From Asaia sp. W19 (GTDB lineage Bacteria > Pseudomonadota > Alphaproteobacteria > Acetobacterales > Acetobacteraceae), in NCBI RefSeq assembly GCF_003994335.1, contig NZ_PNQZ01000001.1, forward strand, positions 62,013-126,012: a DNA stretch of 64,000 bases. The letters are read 5' to 3'. Shown one piece after another: positions 16,518 through 25,001 of the stretch. Under the pieces are notes generated by a model, which saw nothing but the letters and a program-made list of their open reading frames with translations, searched no databases and was not told the origin of the DNA. How positions within the stretch are numbered: position 1 is the first letter of the stretch; each line of letters opens with the position of its first letter. Both the position numbers and the translations under genes were made by a program.

Positions 16518-18584
16518 ATGCGTTCGTTTTTTCCGTTTCTCGGCCTGGCATTATGTCTGGAGCCCGCCCTGGCGGCGCGCCCCGCTCCCAGCCAGTCCAT
16601 GCCGCTCTCCATGAGACCCGTTTTCGACACGCTGGTTCTGCCTGACGCCGCCAATATCTGGCGCAGTGGTTCGGGTCGCCCCGGCCCCGCCTACTGGCAG
16701 AATCGCGCTGATTACCGCATCGAGTCCCGCATCGACCCGGACAAGGCGGTTCTGAGCGGTACCGAGACCATTACCTACACGAATAACAGCCCCGATGCGC
16801 TGGATGTGCTCTGGCTCCAGCTCGACCAGAACATGTATCGCAAGGATTCCCGCTCCTGGATCGCCTATCCCGACTGGCATCCAGCGAGTTCAGAGGGCTT
16901 CGTGATCGAGCGCGTGGCGCTTGAAGAGGGCGGCAGGGAGCATCCTGTCCCATTCCGCATCGACGATACACGCATGCAGGTCAGTCTGCCTTCTCCCCTC
17001 GCCGGATCGGGCCATGTTCTGAAACTGCGTGTGACCTGGCATCATCAGATTCCCGGCCTTTGGGGGGGGCGCACAGCCGTAACGCCAGTAAAGGATGGCA
17101 AGATCTACGAGATCGCCCAATGGTATCCGCGTATGAGCGTCTATGACGATCTGCGCGGCTGGGACACGCTGCCGTATCTGGGCCAGGAATTCTACCTGGA
17201 ATACGGCACGATCGATTACGCCGTGACCGTCCCCTGGAATTTCACGGTCGTAGGCTCAGGCGCACTCGTCAACCCTCAGGATGTGCTGAGTGCGACAGAG
17301 CGCGCGCGCCTTGCAGAGGCCGCCAGAAGCGACAAGCGTGTTCTCATCCGAACGCCGGGAGACGTGCTGGACCCAGCCAGCCATCTGGCGCGATCGGGTG
17401 AAAAGACGTGGCGCTTTCATATGGAAAATACGCGCGATGTCGCCTTCGCGGCCTCGCCGGTTTTCGTCTGGGATGCCGCCAGGCTCGATCTGCCCGCCCT
17501 GCCCGCTGCCAAGGGCCAGAAGGCCCAGCCACGTCTGGCCATGTCGGTCTACCCGCGTGAGGGTGCGGGCCCGCAGGCCTGGGACCGCTCCACCGAGTAT
17601 GTGAAGCACGCCATCGAGTATTTCTCGTCGCAATGGTACCCTTATCCTTGGCCGAACGCCGTCAATCTCGGCGGCCATGGGGCGGGCATGGAATACCCTG
17701 GCATCGTCTTCGACGGATGGCAGGACAAGAACGATATGCTGTTCTGGATCACCACCCATGAACTCGGCCATGGCTGGTTCCCCATGATCGTGGGGAGCAA
17801 TGAGCGTCGTCACGCCTTCATGGATGAGGGGTTCAATACCTTCATCGATGCGTATGCCTCGCAGCATTTCAACCACGGGGAATATGCCCCCAAGAAGGAC
17901 GCCGAATTCGCCCCCGAGACCGGAGACCCGGCAAAGGATATCGTGCCAGTGCTTACCGCCTCCGATGCACCGAGCCTGATGATGCCCTCCGAACTCGTGC
18001 CCGAAAAATATCGTCACAAAGTGACCTATTTCAAAGGCGCTTACGGGCTCATGCTTCTGCGTGAGAAAATTCTCGGGCCTGATCGCTTCGACGCTGCCTT
18101 TCGCGCCTATATCCGCGCCTGGGCCTTCAAGCATCCCACCCCGTCGGATTTCTTCCGCTTCATGTCCAGCGAGGCGGGAGAGGATCTGACATGGTTCTGG
18201 CGCGGCTGGTATTTCGAGAACTGGTGGCCCCAGTACCGTCTGGACGGCATGACCCGCATCGCCGCAAAGCCGGAAACGGGCCATATGAAGACGAGTCAAA
18301 CCACACCCGGCCAGTCTGCGACTGACGCCGGCAATACCATCGCCATCGGCGTACGCAATGAGGGCAAGCTGCTTCTGCCAGTCGTACTGCGCGTGACATG
18401 GCAGGACGGCACAATGGCCGAGCGCATCATCCCGACCGAAGCCTGGGCGCTTCATGACCGTTTGAGCCTGAGCTTCCCCGATCATGGGGCAGTCAAATCT
18501 GTCGCGCTCGACCCAGATCAGGGCCTGCCTGTTCCTGATCGCAGCGCATTGACGCTGACACCGGCAGAACCCGCCCGTCCCTGA
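16518..18584 (+). CDS. Exported M1-family (gluzincin) metallopeptidase
   Basis: A 688-residue zinc peptidase with an N-terminal signal peptide (cleavage near LAA-RPA, residue 20). The zinc site HELGH is at 414-418 with the third ligand Glu437 in FMDEGFN, and GAGMEYPG (388-395) is the counterpart of the GAMEN exopeptidase loop. The N-terminal beta-rich domain precedes the catalytic domain and a C-terminal domain follows. The layout matches periplasmic or secreted M1 aminopeptidase-like proteins of Proteobacteria. Substrates unknown. Single-gene unit by spacing. Confidence 0.94.
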   Translation: MRSFFPFLGLALCLEPALAARPAPSQSMPLSMRPVFDTLVLPDAANIWRSGSGRPGPAYWQNRADYRIESRIDPDKAVLSGTETITYTNNSPDALDVLWLQLDQNMYRKDSRSWIAYPDWHPASSEGFVIERVALEEGGREHPVPFRIDDTRMQVSLPSPLAGSGHVLKLRVTWHHQIPGLWGGRTAVTPVKDGKIYEIAQWYPRMSVYDDLRGWDTLPYLGQEFYLEYGTIDYAVTVPWNFTVVGSGALVNPQDVLSATERARLAEAARSDKRVLIRTPGDVLDPASHLARSGEKTWRFHMENTRDVAFAASPVFVWDAARLDLPALPAAKGQKAQPRLAMSVYPREGAGPQAWDRSTEYVKHAIEYFSSQWYPYPWPNAVNLGGHGAGMEYPGIVFDGWQDKNDMLFWITTHELGHGWFPMIVGSNERRHAFMDEGFNTFIDAYASQHFNHGEYAPKKDAEFAPETGDPAKDIVPVLTASDAPSLMMPSELVPEKYRHKVTYFKGAYGLMLLREKILGPDRFDAAFRAYIRAWAFKHPTPSDFFRFMSSEAGEDLTWFWRGWYFENWWPQYRLDGMTRIAAKPETGHMKTSQTTPGQSATDAGNTIAIGVRNEGKLLLPVVLRVTWQDGTMAERIIPTEAWALHDRLSLSFPDHGAVKSVALDPDQGLPVPDRSALTLTPAEPARP

Positions 18585-18589
18585 CGGGC
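18573..18589 (+). terminator. Hairpin overlapping the metallopeptidase stop codon
   Basis: GCCCGTC (18573-18579) and GACGGGC (18583-18589) form a 7-bp stem with a 3-base loop that includes the TGA stop. No T-run follows, so it may protect the 3' end rather than terminate. Confidence 0.35.
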
Positions 18590-18640
18590 AAAGGCTTCAT
18601 GCCTCGTGAGCGGGCGCCGACCTGTCCAGAGTAGAAACGC

Positions 18641-18832
18641 CTAGCGCGCCATCCCCTCGCTCGTCTCGCCCCACAGGCTGGTCGATGCGAGGGCCGGGAC
18701 CTCGGTACGCTCGGCCGTGTCGAACCCAAAAAAGCTCTGTGCCTCGGCCCAGACGGGCGACGGCTGGGTCGCATGGCTTTGAGCAAGAAGGCGGGCAAGA
18801 TCGGCAGCGCCGGTCGACAGATATCTGATCAT
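18641..18832 (-). CDS. 63-residue hypothetical protein, possibly iron-regulated
   Basis: Begins MIRYLSTGAADLARLLAQSH with GAGGGG about nine bases upstream of its ATG. The protein is small, soluble and amphipathic near its N-terminus; I recognise no family. The frame is open to GTG 18961 but that upstream part is Arg/Gly-rich, lacks a ribosome-binding site and looks non-coding. The interest is its promoter, a Fur-like box overlapping -35/-10 elements about 160 bases upstream. It could be a small iron-responsive protein; the leader of about 140 bases might itself be the functional RNA. Confidence 0.5.
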   Translation of the reverse strand: MIRYLSTGAADLARLLAQSHATQPSPVWAEAQSFFGFDTAERTEVPALASTSLWGETSEGMAR

Positions 18833-18978
18833 GTGGTCTGACCCCTCACGATGGCGCCCTCTGCCACCAGGGAGGGGCAGGACCGGGCACCTGAAAACAG
18901 CGATCCGGGATCCGACTGGCCCCCCGGAGAGACGCGTCAGCCTACGGGATAAGCCCCGCACGATGACGACAGGGTCAG

Positions 18979-19006
18979 CCTATATGATAGTGAGAGTCGT
19001 TCTCAA
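18979..19006 (-). promoter_or_regulatory. Fur-like box overlapping a sigma-70-type promoter
   Basis: On the minus strand TTGAGA (19001-19006) and TATAGG (18979-18984) are spaced by 16 bases. The plus-strand 19-mer at 18986-19004 matches 14 of 19 positions of the E. coli Fur consensus and contains the palindrome TGAGA-GTCGT-TCTCA (18991-19005). It covers the -35 and spacer, the classic repression layout, and points at the 63-residue gene. Confidence 0.5.
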
Positions 19007-20166
19007 CAACTATTTTCATGGCGATAGGGCGAGAGTTCTGCCAGCGCCTCCTTCTCTTCAAGAATGGCCGTGCGCTCATGGACGAGATAGGGCTCCACTG
19101 CTCTTGCAAGGGCAGGATCACGGATGAAATGCGCCGAATAGGTCAGGCTCGGCAGATAACCGCGCTGAATCTTGTGCTCGCCCTGCGCCCCAGCCTCCAC
19201 ACGCGACAGCCCCTGGGCGATGGCAAATTCTATGGCCTGGTAATAGCAAAGCTCGAAATGCAGGAAGGGCCAGTCCCCCTCGCAGCCCCAGTTGCGGCCA
19301 TAGAGCGTTTCGCGCCCCATCAGATTGAGAGCCGCCGCGACAGGTGCGCCCTCATGGAGCGCCTGCATCAGCACTACGCGATCACCCAGCTTCGTCGAGA
19401 GCCCGGTGAAAAAGGCGCGTGTCAGATAGGCCTGCCCCCATTTCCGGTCGATCGTCGCCTGATAGAAATCGTAGAAGCGGTCCCAATCATACGTGCCGAT
19501 TTCGGCACCGCGCAGCACCCTGAATTCCAGACCGCAAGCCTGCGCGTCACGCCTTTCCCGACGTATGGCCTTGCGCTTGCGTGACGCCAGCGTGTCGAGA
19601 AACTGCTCGAAATCCGCGTAGCCCTGATTATGCCAGTGATATTGCAGCCCGATACGCGGCATCCAGCCATGTCCGGCGAGCGCTTCCTGCTCCTCGCGGG
19701 TACAGAAACTCATATGGACGGAAGACAGGCCAAGTTCATTGCAGGCCTGGCGCAGCGCATCTCCGAAAACGCCTCTAAGCCTATCGGCATCACCCCGATC
19801 CCGATCGATCAGCAGCCGCGATCCGCTGACCGGCGAGAAAGGCACGGCAATCTGGAGCTTCGGGTAATATTGTCCGCCAGCCTGCTCATAGGCGCGCGCC
19901 CAGCTCTGGTCGAACACGTATTCGCCATAGGAGTGGCCCTTGAGGAAAAGCGGCGCCACGGCCACCAGCGCCTGACCGTCATGAAGCGCGGCATAGCGTG
20001 GCAACCAGCCTGTTCGGGCCCCGACCGAGCCACTCTCCTCGAGTGCGAGAAAGAAATCATGGCTGAGGAACGGATTGTCATCACCTGCGCAGCGATTCCA
20101 GGCGGAAGCGCCAATTTCGGTGATGGAGGCATGGAGAGTCAGGGACCAATCCGTCATGCGCAGCAT
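19003..20166 (-). CDS. FemAB-like/GNAT-fold protein (PF04339 type)
   Basis: A 387-residue soluble protein of the peptidogalycan_synth/FemAB-like group, related to GNAT acyltransferases. Hallmarks seen are NPFLSHDFFLALEESGS, the long middle segment SRKRKAIRRERR, DRKWGQAYLTRAFF and YGRNWGC. Family members are widespread in Alphaproteobacteria; the substrate is unknown, and an aminoacyl- or acyl-transfer role is inference. The start at 20166 has AGGGAC upstream; 20157 is an alternative. It lies downstream of ridA on the same strand, separated by 168 bases with no clear gene. Confidence 0.9.
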   Translation of the reverse strand: MLRMTDWSLTLHASITEIGASAWNRCAGDDNPFLSHDFFLALEESGSVGARTGWLPRYAALHDGQALVAVAPLFLKGHSYGEYVFDQSWARAYEQAGGQYYPKLQIAVPFSPVSGSRLLIDRDRGDADRLRGVFGDALRQACNELGLSSVHMSFCTREEQEALAGHGWMPRIGLQYHWHNQGYADFEQFLDTLASRKRKAIRRERRDAQACGLEFRVLRGAEIGTYDWDRFYDFYQATIDRKWGQAYLTRAFFTGLSTKLGDRVVLMQALHEGAPVAAALNLMGRETLYGRNWGCEGDWPFLHFELCYYQAIEFAIAQGLSRVEAGAQGEHKIQRGYLPSLTYSAHFIRDPALARAVEPYLVHERTAILEEKEALAELSPYRHENSC

Positions 20167-20334
20167 GTGGTTCGTCCCTGCACCCGGATCAACCGCCTGA
20201 CCCGCGCGGACAGATAAAATAGCGCCCAGTCAGTCGCCAGATGGCGTCCAGCGGGACACTGGAAATGCTGCGGGGCAGAACAATCGACGACACCCGGCTC
20301 GACCATACGCTCACCGGGTGCAAGAGGCGCCCTG

Positions 20335-20799
20335 TCAGGCGATCTCGACCAGAGCTTCGACCTCGACCGGCGCGTCGAGAGGGAGGGAAGGCACACCGAT
20401 GGTCGAGCGGGCATGACGACCGGCATCGCCGAAGATTGCAACCGCCAGATCGGAAGCCCCATTCATCACGGTGGCGTGCTGCGTGAAATCGGGCACGCAG
20501 GCAATGAAGCCGCCCAGCCGGACGATGCGCTTGACCCGACCCAGATCCCCCAGCTCGGCCTGAAGCTGCGCCACTACGTTCAGGAAACACAGCTCGGCGC
20601 ATTCACGCCCCAGTTCCGGCGTGACATCCTCACCCAGCTTGCCCGTGGCCTTGAGCGTCCCGCCCGAGAGCGGCAACTGCCCGGAAACGACTAGAAGCGA
20701 GCCCGTACGGGCGACCGCCACATAGGTCGCCACGGGTGCCGCGGCCTTTGGCAGGAAAAGGCCAAGGGCGGCCAGACGGTCTGTCGGTGTTTCTGACAT
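20335..20799 (-). CDS. RidA/YjgF-family protein
   Basis: A 154-residue member of the RidA superfamily, YabJ-like subgroup with an N-terminal extension (ATYVAVARTGSLLVVSGQLP). RidA enzymes hydrolyse reactive enamine/imine intermediates made by PLP enzymes; the conserved Arg is seen in HARSTIGVPSLPLDAPVEVE. It has a strong AAGGAGG ribosome-binding site and begins 35 bases after the upstream TSCPD-type gene, so an operon is likely. The subgroup is less studied than canonical RidA and may have another substrate. Confidence 0.92.
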   Translation of the reverse strand: MSETPTDRLAALGLFLPKAAAPVATYVAVARTGSLLVVSGQLPLSGGTLKATGKLGEDVTPELGRECAELCFLNVVAQLQAELGDLGRVKRIVRLGGFIACVPDFTQHATVMNGASDLAVAIFGDAGRHARSTIGVPSLPLDAPVEVEALVEIA

Positions 20800-20834
20800 G
20801 GCAGGTTTCCTCCTTGCTGAAGGGCAATCTCCCC

Positions 20835-22394
20835 TCAGCTGACGAGACGCAGCTTTCCGCGCTCGCGCGGAGGGAGATCGCCGGGGATGTCCAGCGGCAG
20901 CATCGGATCCTCTTCGATCACATGAGGATCTTCCGGGGCGCTATCGGGCAATCTCTTGCCCAGATAGCTATCAGACAGCGCCCTGAAGGCATAATCAAGC
21001 AGGGACGAGGCATAAGCTGCTACCGGATCCCCCTCGACCGTACCGGCAGGTCCGAAACGGGTATGCGCAAACTGCTCCACATAGGCCGCCAGAGGCGCAC
21101 CATGCTGCAAACCGATGGTCACTGCCTGGCCCACACTTTCGAGCAGCCCCCGTACCATGGCGCTCTCGCGCCCCGGCGTGAGCGAGACCTCGCCCAGCGA
21201 TCCGTCTTCGTACTCGCCGGTCCTCAGATAGAGCCGATGGCCGCCAATCGAGCTGCGCTGCGTGAAACCGCCATGCCGGGCGGGAAGCGGGCGACGCACC
21301 CCACGCTCGAGCCGAGCACGGAGCGGCAGGGGAGATGCCGGATCAGGACGGGCCGGCATACGATCCACAAATCCGGTCAGGGCACGATGCATGAGGAGAT
21401 GCGCATCCGGCCCAGGCTGGGGCAGGGGGTTCTCTCCCAGAACGGCAGAGGCCAGAGCTGCTTCAAGGCTCAGACCGCGATGCGCCAGTCGCGCCAGAGC
21501 GCTGGCACGCAGGGTTCCATTGGCCTGCAATGGGGAGAAGATCGGGGCGAGACCACAGGACTCGACACCCAGCAGCGCATCCACCGGCCCAGGGAGCGAG
21601 AAACCGGTCTCCACCAACGCCCTGTTGGGCAGATCGGGAAGGGTGTCTTCCATCTCGTCGCGTATCTGCCGCCCCGTGATCTCCAGCCCGGCAATGGGGC
21701 AGGAAATCGGCGGCAAGGGCACAGGACCCGCCCCCTGACGCGCAAGAGAGGTCGCAAGCCAGCTGAGATAACAAGCCGCGTCACGTCCCGTCTCGCTGTC
21801 GTAATCCAGACCCATCTGCGCCAAGCAGCTATCGAGATTAGTCAGCAGAAGCGTACCCGCCGGGCCGCCCGAGCTCTCCTGCTCCTGCATCGCGGCAGCT
21901 GGGCCGTCGAAAAGCGGCAGCTCGCCATTGAGCATGGGACCGTTCACGGCATGGAGACGACGCAGCGCTACGCAGGCAAGCCTGACCAGAAGGACGAAAG
22001 CCTCGGCATCGAAATCGCCTTCCTGAACAAAAGCGGCCAGATTGAGCACGAACCCGGCCCGACGATCGACCTGCCCCTGCCAGAGCCCCGCCATAGGCGC
22101 GATCTGCCGCGCCAGCAGCGCGTCGGCGAGCGCCGCAGCGATGGCTGGCTTCCTGCCTCCCTGCAGGGCCTCTCCCGGCAGAGCCGGCAGCCCGTTCAGG
22201 CGATCGAGCCACCGTGCGGCCTCGGTCGACAGGCGCAGCGCACCGGTCGCGCCTGAGAGCTGCAGGAGCGCAATCGCCGCCTCGTCTTCCCAGCTTGCAG
22301 GAAGGGTTACGGCGCGCAGGGCGAGTTCGTCCGGATCGGCAGCGACATGCGCAACACGCATACGCACCCCGTTCCACTGGAGAAGCGTTGTCAT
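20835..22394 (-). CDS. TSCPD-domain protein resembling the C-terminal part of class II ribonucleotide reductase
   Basis: A 519-residue protein. Its C-terminal third (about 355-495) is unmistakably like the end of B12-dependent NrdJ: HRLYLRTGEYEDGSLGEV, VGQAVTIGLQHGAPLAAYVE, FAHTRFGPAGTVEGD and SSLLDYAFRALSDSYLG. The N-terminal two thirds is Ala/Leu-rich and helical with a faint RNR-like flavour, but I see no recognisable catalytic finger-loop Cys or radical site. It is too short to be a working reductase. It may be a regulator or assembly factor for NrdJ, or a domesticated paralogue. First gene of a TSCPD-ridA-femAB-like set. Confidence 0.75.
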   Translation of the reverse strand: MTTLLQWNGVRMRVAHVAADPDELALRAVTLPASWEDEAAIALLQLSGATGALRLSTEAARWLDRLNGLPALPGEALQGGRKPAIAAALADALLARQIAPMAGLWQGQVDRRAGFVLNLAAFVQEGDFDAEAFVLLVRLACVALRRLHAVNGPMLNGELPLFDGPAAAMQEQESSGGPAGTLLLTNLDSCLAQMGLDYDSETGRDAACYLSWLATSLARQGAGPVPLPPISCPIAGLEITGRQIRDEMEDTLPDLPNRALVETGFSLPGPVDALLGVESCGLAPIFSPLQANGTLRASALARLAHRGLSLEAALASAVLGENPLPQPGPDAHLLMHRALTGFVDRMPARPDPASPLPLRARLERGVRRPLPARHGGFTQRSSIGGHRLYLRTGEYEDGSLGEVSLTPGRESAMVRGLLESVGQAVTIGLQHGAPLAAYVEQFAHTRFGPAGTVEGDPVAAYASSLLDYAFRALSDSYLGKRLPDSAPEDPHVIEEDPMLPLDIPGDLPPRERGKLRLVS

Positions 22395-22612
22395 ACCCTG
22401 AATCTAGGCATCGACTCGGCGCGCGCAAAGGGTGTTTCGGCCTGCCCGGCAGGGGATAATGGTCCGCAAAATGGGGATATGGTGGATAACATTCCGCCCC
22501 CCGTTTCAGGCGGGGGTGATGGACGCTGGCAGACGAAGCCTGTAGGACTGAAAAGAAGTATCTGTTCTGGTTCATCCTGTCCGGGGCCAAAGCCTGTGAG
22601 TACCCAAACCCT

Positions 22613-23113
22613 ATGAGTGCGCTGTCCGGCACGCGACCCCGTCGCGACATCCTCGAACTGACAACCGGTTTTCTGGTTCTTGCCGCGCTTGCGGCGCTCC
22701 TCGCGCTGGCCGTTCTGGGGCGCAGCCATGGCGGTTCCGAAGGCTACACGCTTCGTGCGGTGTTCAATCAGATCGACGGACTTTCGGTAGGTTCCGATGT
22801 GCGTCTGGCCGGTATCACGGTCGGGCATGTCACTTCCGAAAAGGTGGACCCCAAGAGCTATCGCGCCGAGGTTACCTTCACAGTCCGGGACGGGCTTTCG
22901 CTGCCGACCGACAGCGCGGCCATCGTGACTTCGGACAGTCTCCTTGGAGGCAAATATATTGCCCTGTCACCGGGCGGTGACGAGAAGAACCTGACCCCCG
23001 GTGCGGTCGTGGCACAGACCCAGGGTGCGATCAGCCTTGAGCAGCTTCTGAGCAAATTCATTTTCTCGGTCACGGACTCGCTGGACAAGAGCCGCAAGGC
23101 CGCCACCCCATGA
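22613..23113 (+). CDS. mlaD: MlaD-type MCE-domain lipid-transport protein
   Basis: A 166-residue protein anchored by one N-terminal membrane helix (about 17-37, LTTGFLVLAALAALLALAVL) followed by one MCE domain (about 40-120) with GSDVRLAGITVGHV and LLGGKYIALSPGG. MlaD forms a periplasmic hexamer that ferries phospholipids between MlaFE and the outer membrane. No mlaE or mlaF is adjacent, common in this order of bacteria. The ATG lacks a clear ribosome-binding site. It overlaps the next gene by ATGA at 23110. Confidence 0.93.
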   Translation: MSALSGTRPRRDILELTTGFLVLAALAALLALAVLGRSHGGSEGYTLRAVFNQIDGLSVGSDVRLAGITVGHVTSEKVDPKSYRAEVTFTVRDGLSLPTDSAAIVTSDSLLGGKYIALSPGGDEKNLTPGAVVAQTQGAISLEQLLSKFIFSVTDSLDKSRKAATP

Positions 23114-23316
23114 GTGACCTGACGCGCTGGACCGATCGCAATGGCGAGCCCATCGCCTGTGTCGAAAAGCTCAAGGTGCTTCGTGAAAACGAGGCCGAGC
23201 TGCGCCAGACGCTTCAGGACATGTTCGAAGACGCCCTGCTGATGGGCGTGGCCCCAGACTCCATGCGCCATCATCTGGTAGAGATGATCGCCTCGCTGCA
23301 GGAGCTGACACCATGA
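23110..23316 (+). CDS. 68-residue hypothetical protein between mlaD and DUF2155 gene
   Basis: Short acidic, helical protein (MSDLTRWTDRNGEPIACVEK ... HHLVEMIASLQELTP). It overlaps mlaD upstream and the DUF2155 gene downstream by ATGA, so translation is coupled on both sides and the reading frame is very likely genuine. No signal peptide or membrane helix, so it is cytosolic. I do not recognise a family. A helper role for the MlaD system or the NADH dehydrogenase-linked cluster this locus usually belongs to is conjecture. Confidence 0.8.
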   Translation: MSDLTRWTDRNGEPIACVEKLKVLRENEAELRQTLQDMFEDALLMGVAPDSMRHHLVEMIASLQELTP

Positions 23317-24146
23317 CACGTGCTTTCCTTGCTTCCTGCACGCTGGGCGCTCTGCTGCTCAACAGCGTGGTTTCTGCCCCGGCTTATGCGGCAGAGGCAG
23401 TCGCGCCACCAGTCATGTATCCGGCCGATCTCTGGCAGGGTCGAGGCGAAGCCGTGATCCGTGTGCTCAACCGCACCGACTCCCATATTGAGACCATGAC
23501 CATTCCTGTGGGTGGGCAGGGCCAGTATCGCAGCCTGCATCTGGGCGTGACACGCTGCGTGGAACGGCCCGAAACCCTGCCACGCGACGCTGCCGCGCTG
23601 ATTTCCACGAGCGATGACACCGACCCCGGCGCGCATTATCAGGGCTGGATTCTGGCTGAGGAGCCCTCGCTCTCGGCCTATAAGAGTGCGCTCTACGATA
23701 TCGCCATCGTCTCATGCTCGGGCGGCAAGACCGATCCGGCCCTCGCGCCTCTGCCGCAGGCCGTCGTACCCGTCCTCAGTAATGCGCCCCCCGAGGGTGC
23801 GGATAACCAGCCCGGCGATCTGAACGACCCGTCACACGCACCGCCAGCCCTGACAGGGCGCAGTGAAAGCCAGACTTTGCCGGGAAGCCTGCCCGCCGCT
23901 CCTCCGAGCACAGGAGGGGCCACGGGCGGTCCGACACGCCTTACCCCGCTGGGCGAGACATCATCTCCGTCTCGTGCCCAGGGCAGCGCGTCCCGCCAGA
24001 CCCTTCCGCCCAATCCCGGTGCTGGCACAGCGGCGCGCCCTGCCACCAGCGCCCCGGCGGATACTGGCGGCCCGATGCAGCTTGCCCCCCTCTCAGGAGG
24101 CGGTTCGACCCAGGCCCTGCCTCCGCCGCAGCCATATAATCACTGA
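23313..24146 (+). CDS. Exported DUF2155-domain protein
   Basis: A 277-residue protein with a signal peptide (cleavage near AYA-AEA, residue 27). Residues about 45-140 match DUF2155: AVIRVLNRTDSHIETMTIPVG, TRCVERPE and YQGWILAEEPSLSAYKSALYD ending in the second Cys of IVSCSGG, the two cysteines likely forming a disulfide. The C-terminal half is Pro/Gly/Thr-rich and low-complexity, possibly a periplasmic or wall-spanning linker. DUF2155 is frequent in Alphaproteobacteria and uncharacterised. Third gene of the mlaD operon. Confidence 0.9.
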   Translation: MTRAFLASCTLGALLLNSVVSAPAYAAEAVAPPVMYPADLWQGRGEAVIRVLNRTDSHIETMTIPVGGQGQYRSLHLGVTRCVERPETLPRDAAALISTSDDTDPGAHYQGWILAEEPSLSAYKSALYDIAIVSCSGGKTDPALAPLPQAVVPVLSNAPPEGADNQPGDLNDPSHAPPALTGRSESQTLPGSLPAAPPSTGGATGGPTRLTPLGETSSPSRAQGSASRQTLPPNPGAGTAARPATSAPADTGGPMQLAPLSGGGSTQALPPPQPYNH

Positions 24147-24188
24147 CAAATCCTGCCAGAAGCATTCTGACCATATTCTGATCAGATT

Positions 24189-24258
24189 TGGGGCTGATAA
24201 CGCGACTGTGCCTGTATTTCGGTGCAACCGCGTATCAATGAGGAAGTTATCAGCCCCA
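24189..24258 (+). promoter_or_regulatory. otsB: 13-bp stem capturing the otsB start codon
   Basis: The 13-mer at 24189-24201 (TGGGGCTGATAAC) is the exact reverse complement of 24246-24258 (GTTATCAGCCCCA). The right arm runs up to and includes the A of the otsB ATG at 24258, and the Shine-Dalgarno AGGAAG (24241-24246) sits at the edge of the 44-base loop. In RNA this would hide the start; in DNA it could be an operator. Confidence 0.6.
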
Positions 24259-25001
24259 TGACAACCCCCTCTCCCACGGCTTCGCTGTCATCCGGCCCTG
24301 TCGCGCCTCCTGTGGAGCGCGCAGCATTCCTGCTCGATTTCGACGGGACTTTGGTCGATATTGCTCCGACACCCGCCTCCGTTAAGCTCGAACCCGGTCT
24401 GACCGACACGCTTCTGCGTCTGCGGGATTTGTGCGGCGGGGCTCTGGCAATCGTCACCGGACGCCCTATCGAGCAGATTGACCATTTTCTGCCGGGCATT
24501 CCCACAGCCGTTGCCGGCGAGCACGGCCTGACCCTGAGGCGCAGCCTAGACGGCGCCGAGGAACCGGTGACTGCCGAGCCTCTTCCGCAATCCTGGATCG
24601 ATGACGCGCAGAATCTGATAAGCCGCTATCCCGACACCGCCATCGAGCACAAGAAAGCGGGTCTGGTGCTGCATTACCGTGCCAATCCCGAGGCGGAAGA
24701 ACCATTCCGGCGCGCCGTAGAAACCTGGCTGTCAGGCCAGGAGGCGTTCGAGATCTACCCCTCCAAAATGGCCTGGGAAATTCGTCTCTCAGGCATTCAC
24801 AAGGGGAAGGCCGTTGAAGCCCTGATGGCTCAGCCTCCTTTCGCCGGTCGTGTGCCTTTTTTCGTCGGTGATGACGTGACCGACCGCGACGGCATCAGCG
24901 CTGCCAGGGCGCTTGGCGGAGTAGGCTATCTCATTCCCGATGATTTTCCCACCGCTCACGCGTTCCGTTCATGGCTCGCTCATTATGTGGAGACTGCCTG
25001 A
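24258..25001 (+). CDS. otsB: Trehalose-6-phosphate phosphatase
   Basis: Cytosolic HAD-family phosphatase that converts trehalose-6-phosphate to trehalose. The 247-residue protein has the nucleophile motif DFDGTLVD (Asp27, Asp29), the middle TGRPIEQID and GEHG elements, and the Mg-binding FFVGDDVTDRDG. The start at 24258 follows GAGGAAG at about 11 bases; a GTG at 24222 is an alternative that would lie inside the loop of the leader hairpin. Its TGA shares its A with the ATG of otsA, so the pathway genes are translationally coupled. Confidence 0.95.
   Translation: MTTPSPTASLSSGPVAPPVERAAFLLDFDGTLVDIAPTPASVKLEPGLTDTLLRLRDLCGGALAIVTGRPIEQIDHFLPGIPTAVAGEHGLTLRRSLDGAEEPVTAEPLPQSWIDDAQNLISRYPDTAIEHKKAGLVLHYRANPEAEEPFRRAVETWLSGQEAFEIYPSKMAWEIRLSGIHKGKAVEALMAQPPFAGRVPFFVGDDVTDRDGISAARALGGVGYLIPDDFPTAHAFRSWLAHYVETA

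Noticed and set aside
20167-20334. Possible extra small minus-strand gene between ridA and the FemAB-like gene
   Set aside because: Short frames exist but none has a start with a ribosome-binding site, and none resembles a known protein.
20736-22256. Plus-strand open frame of 506 codons opposite the TSCPD gene
   Set aside because: The minus strand carries clear NrdJ-like motifs and the plus-strand product is Arg/Gly/Gln-rich noise.
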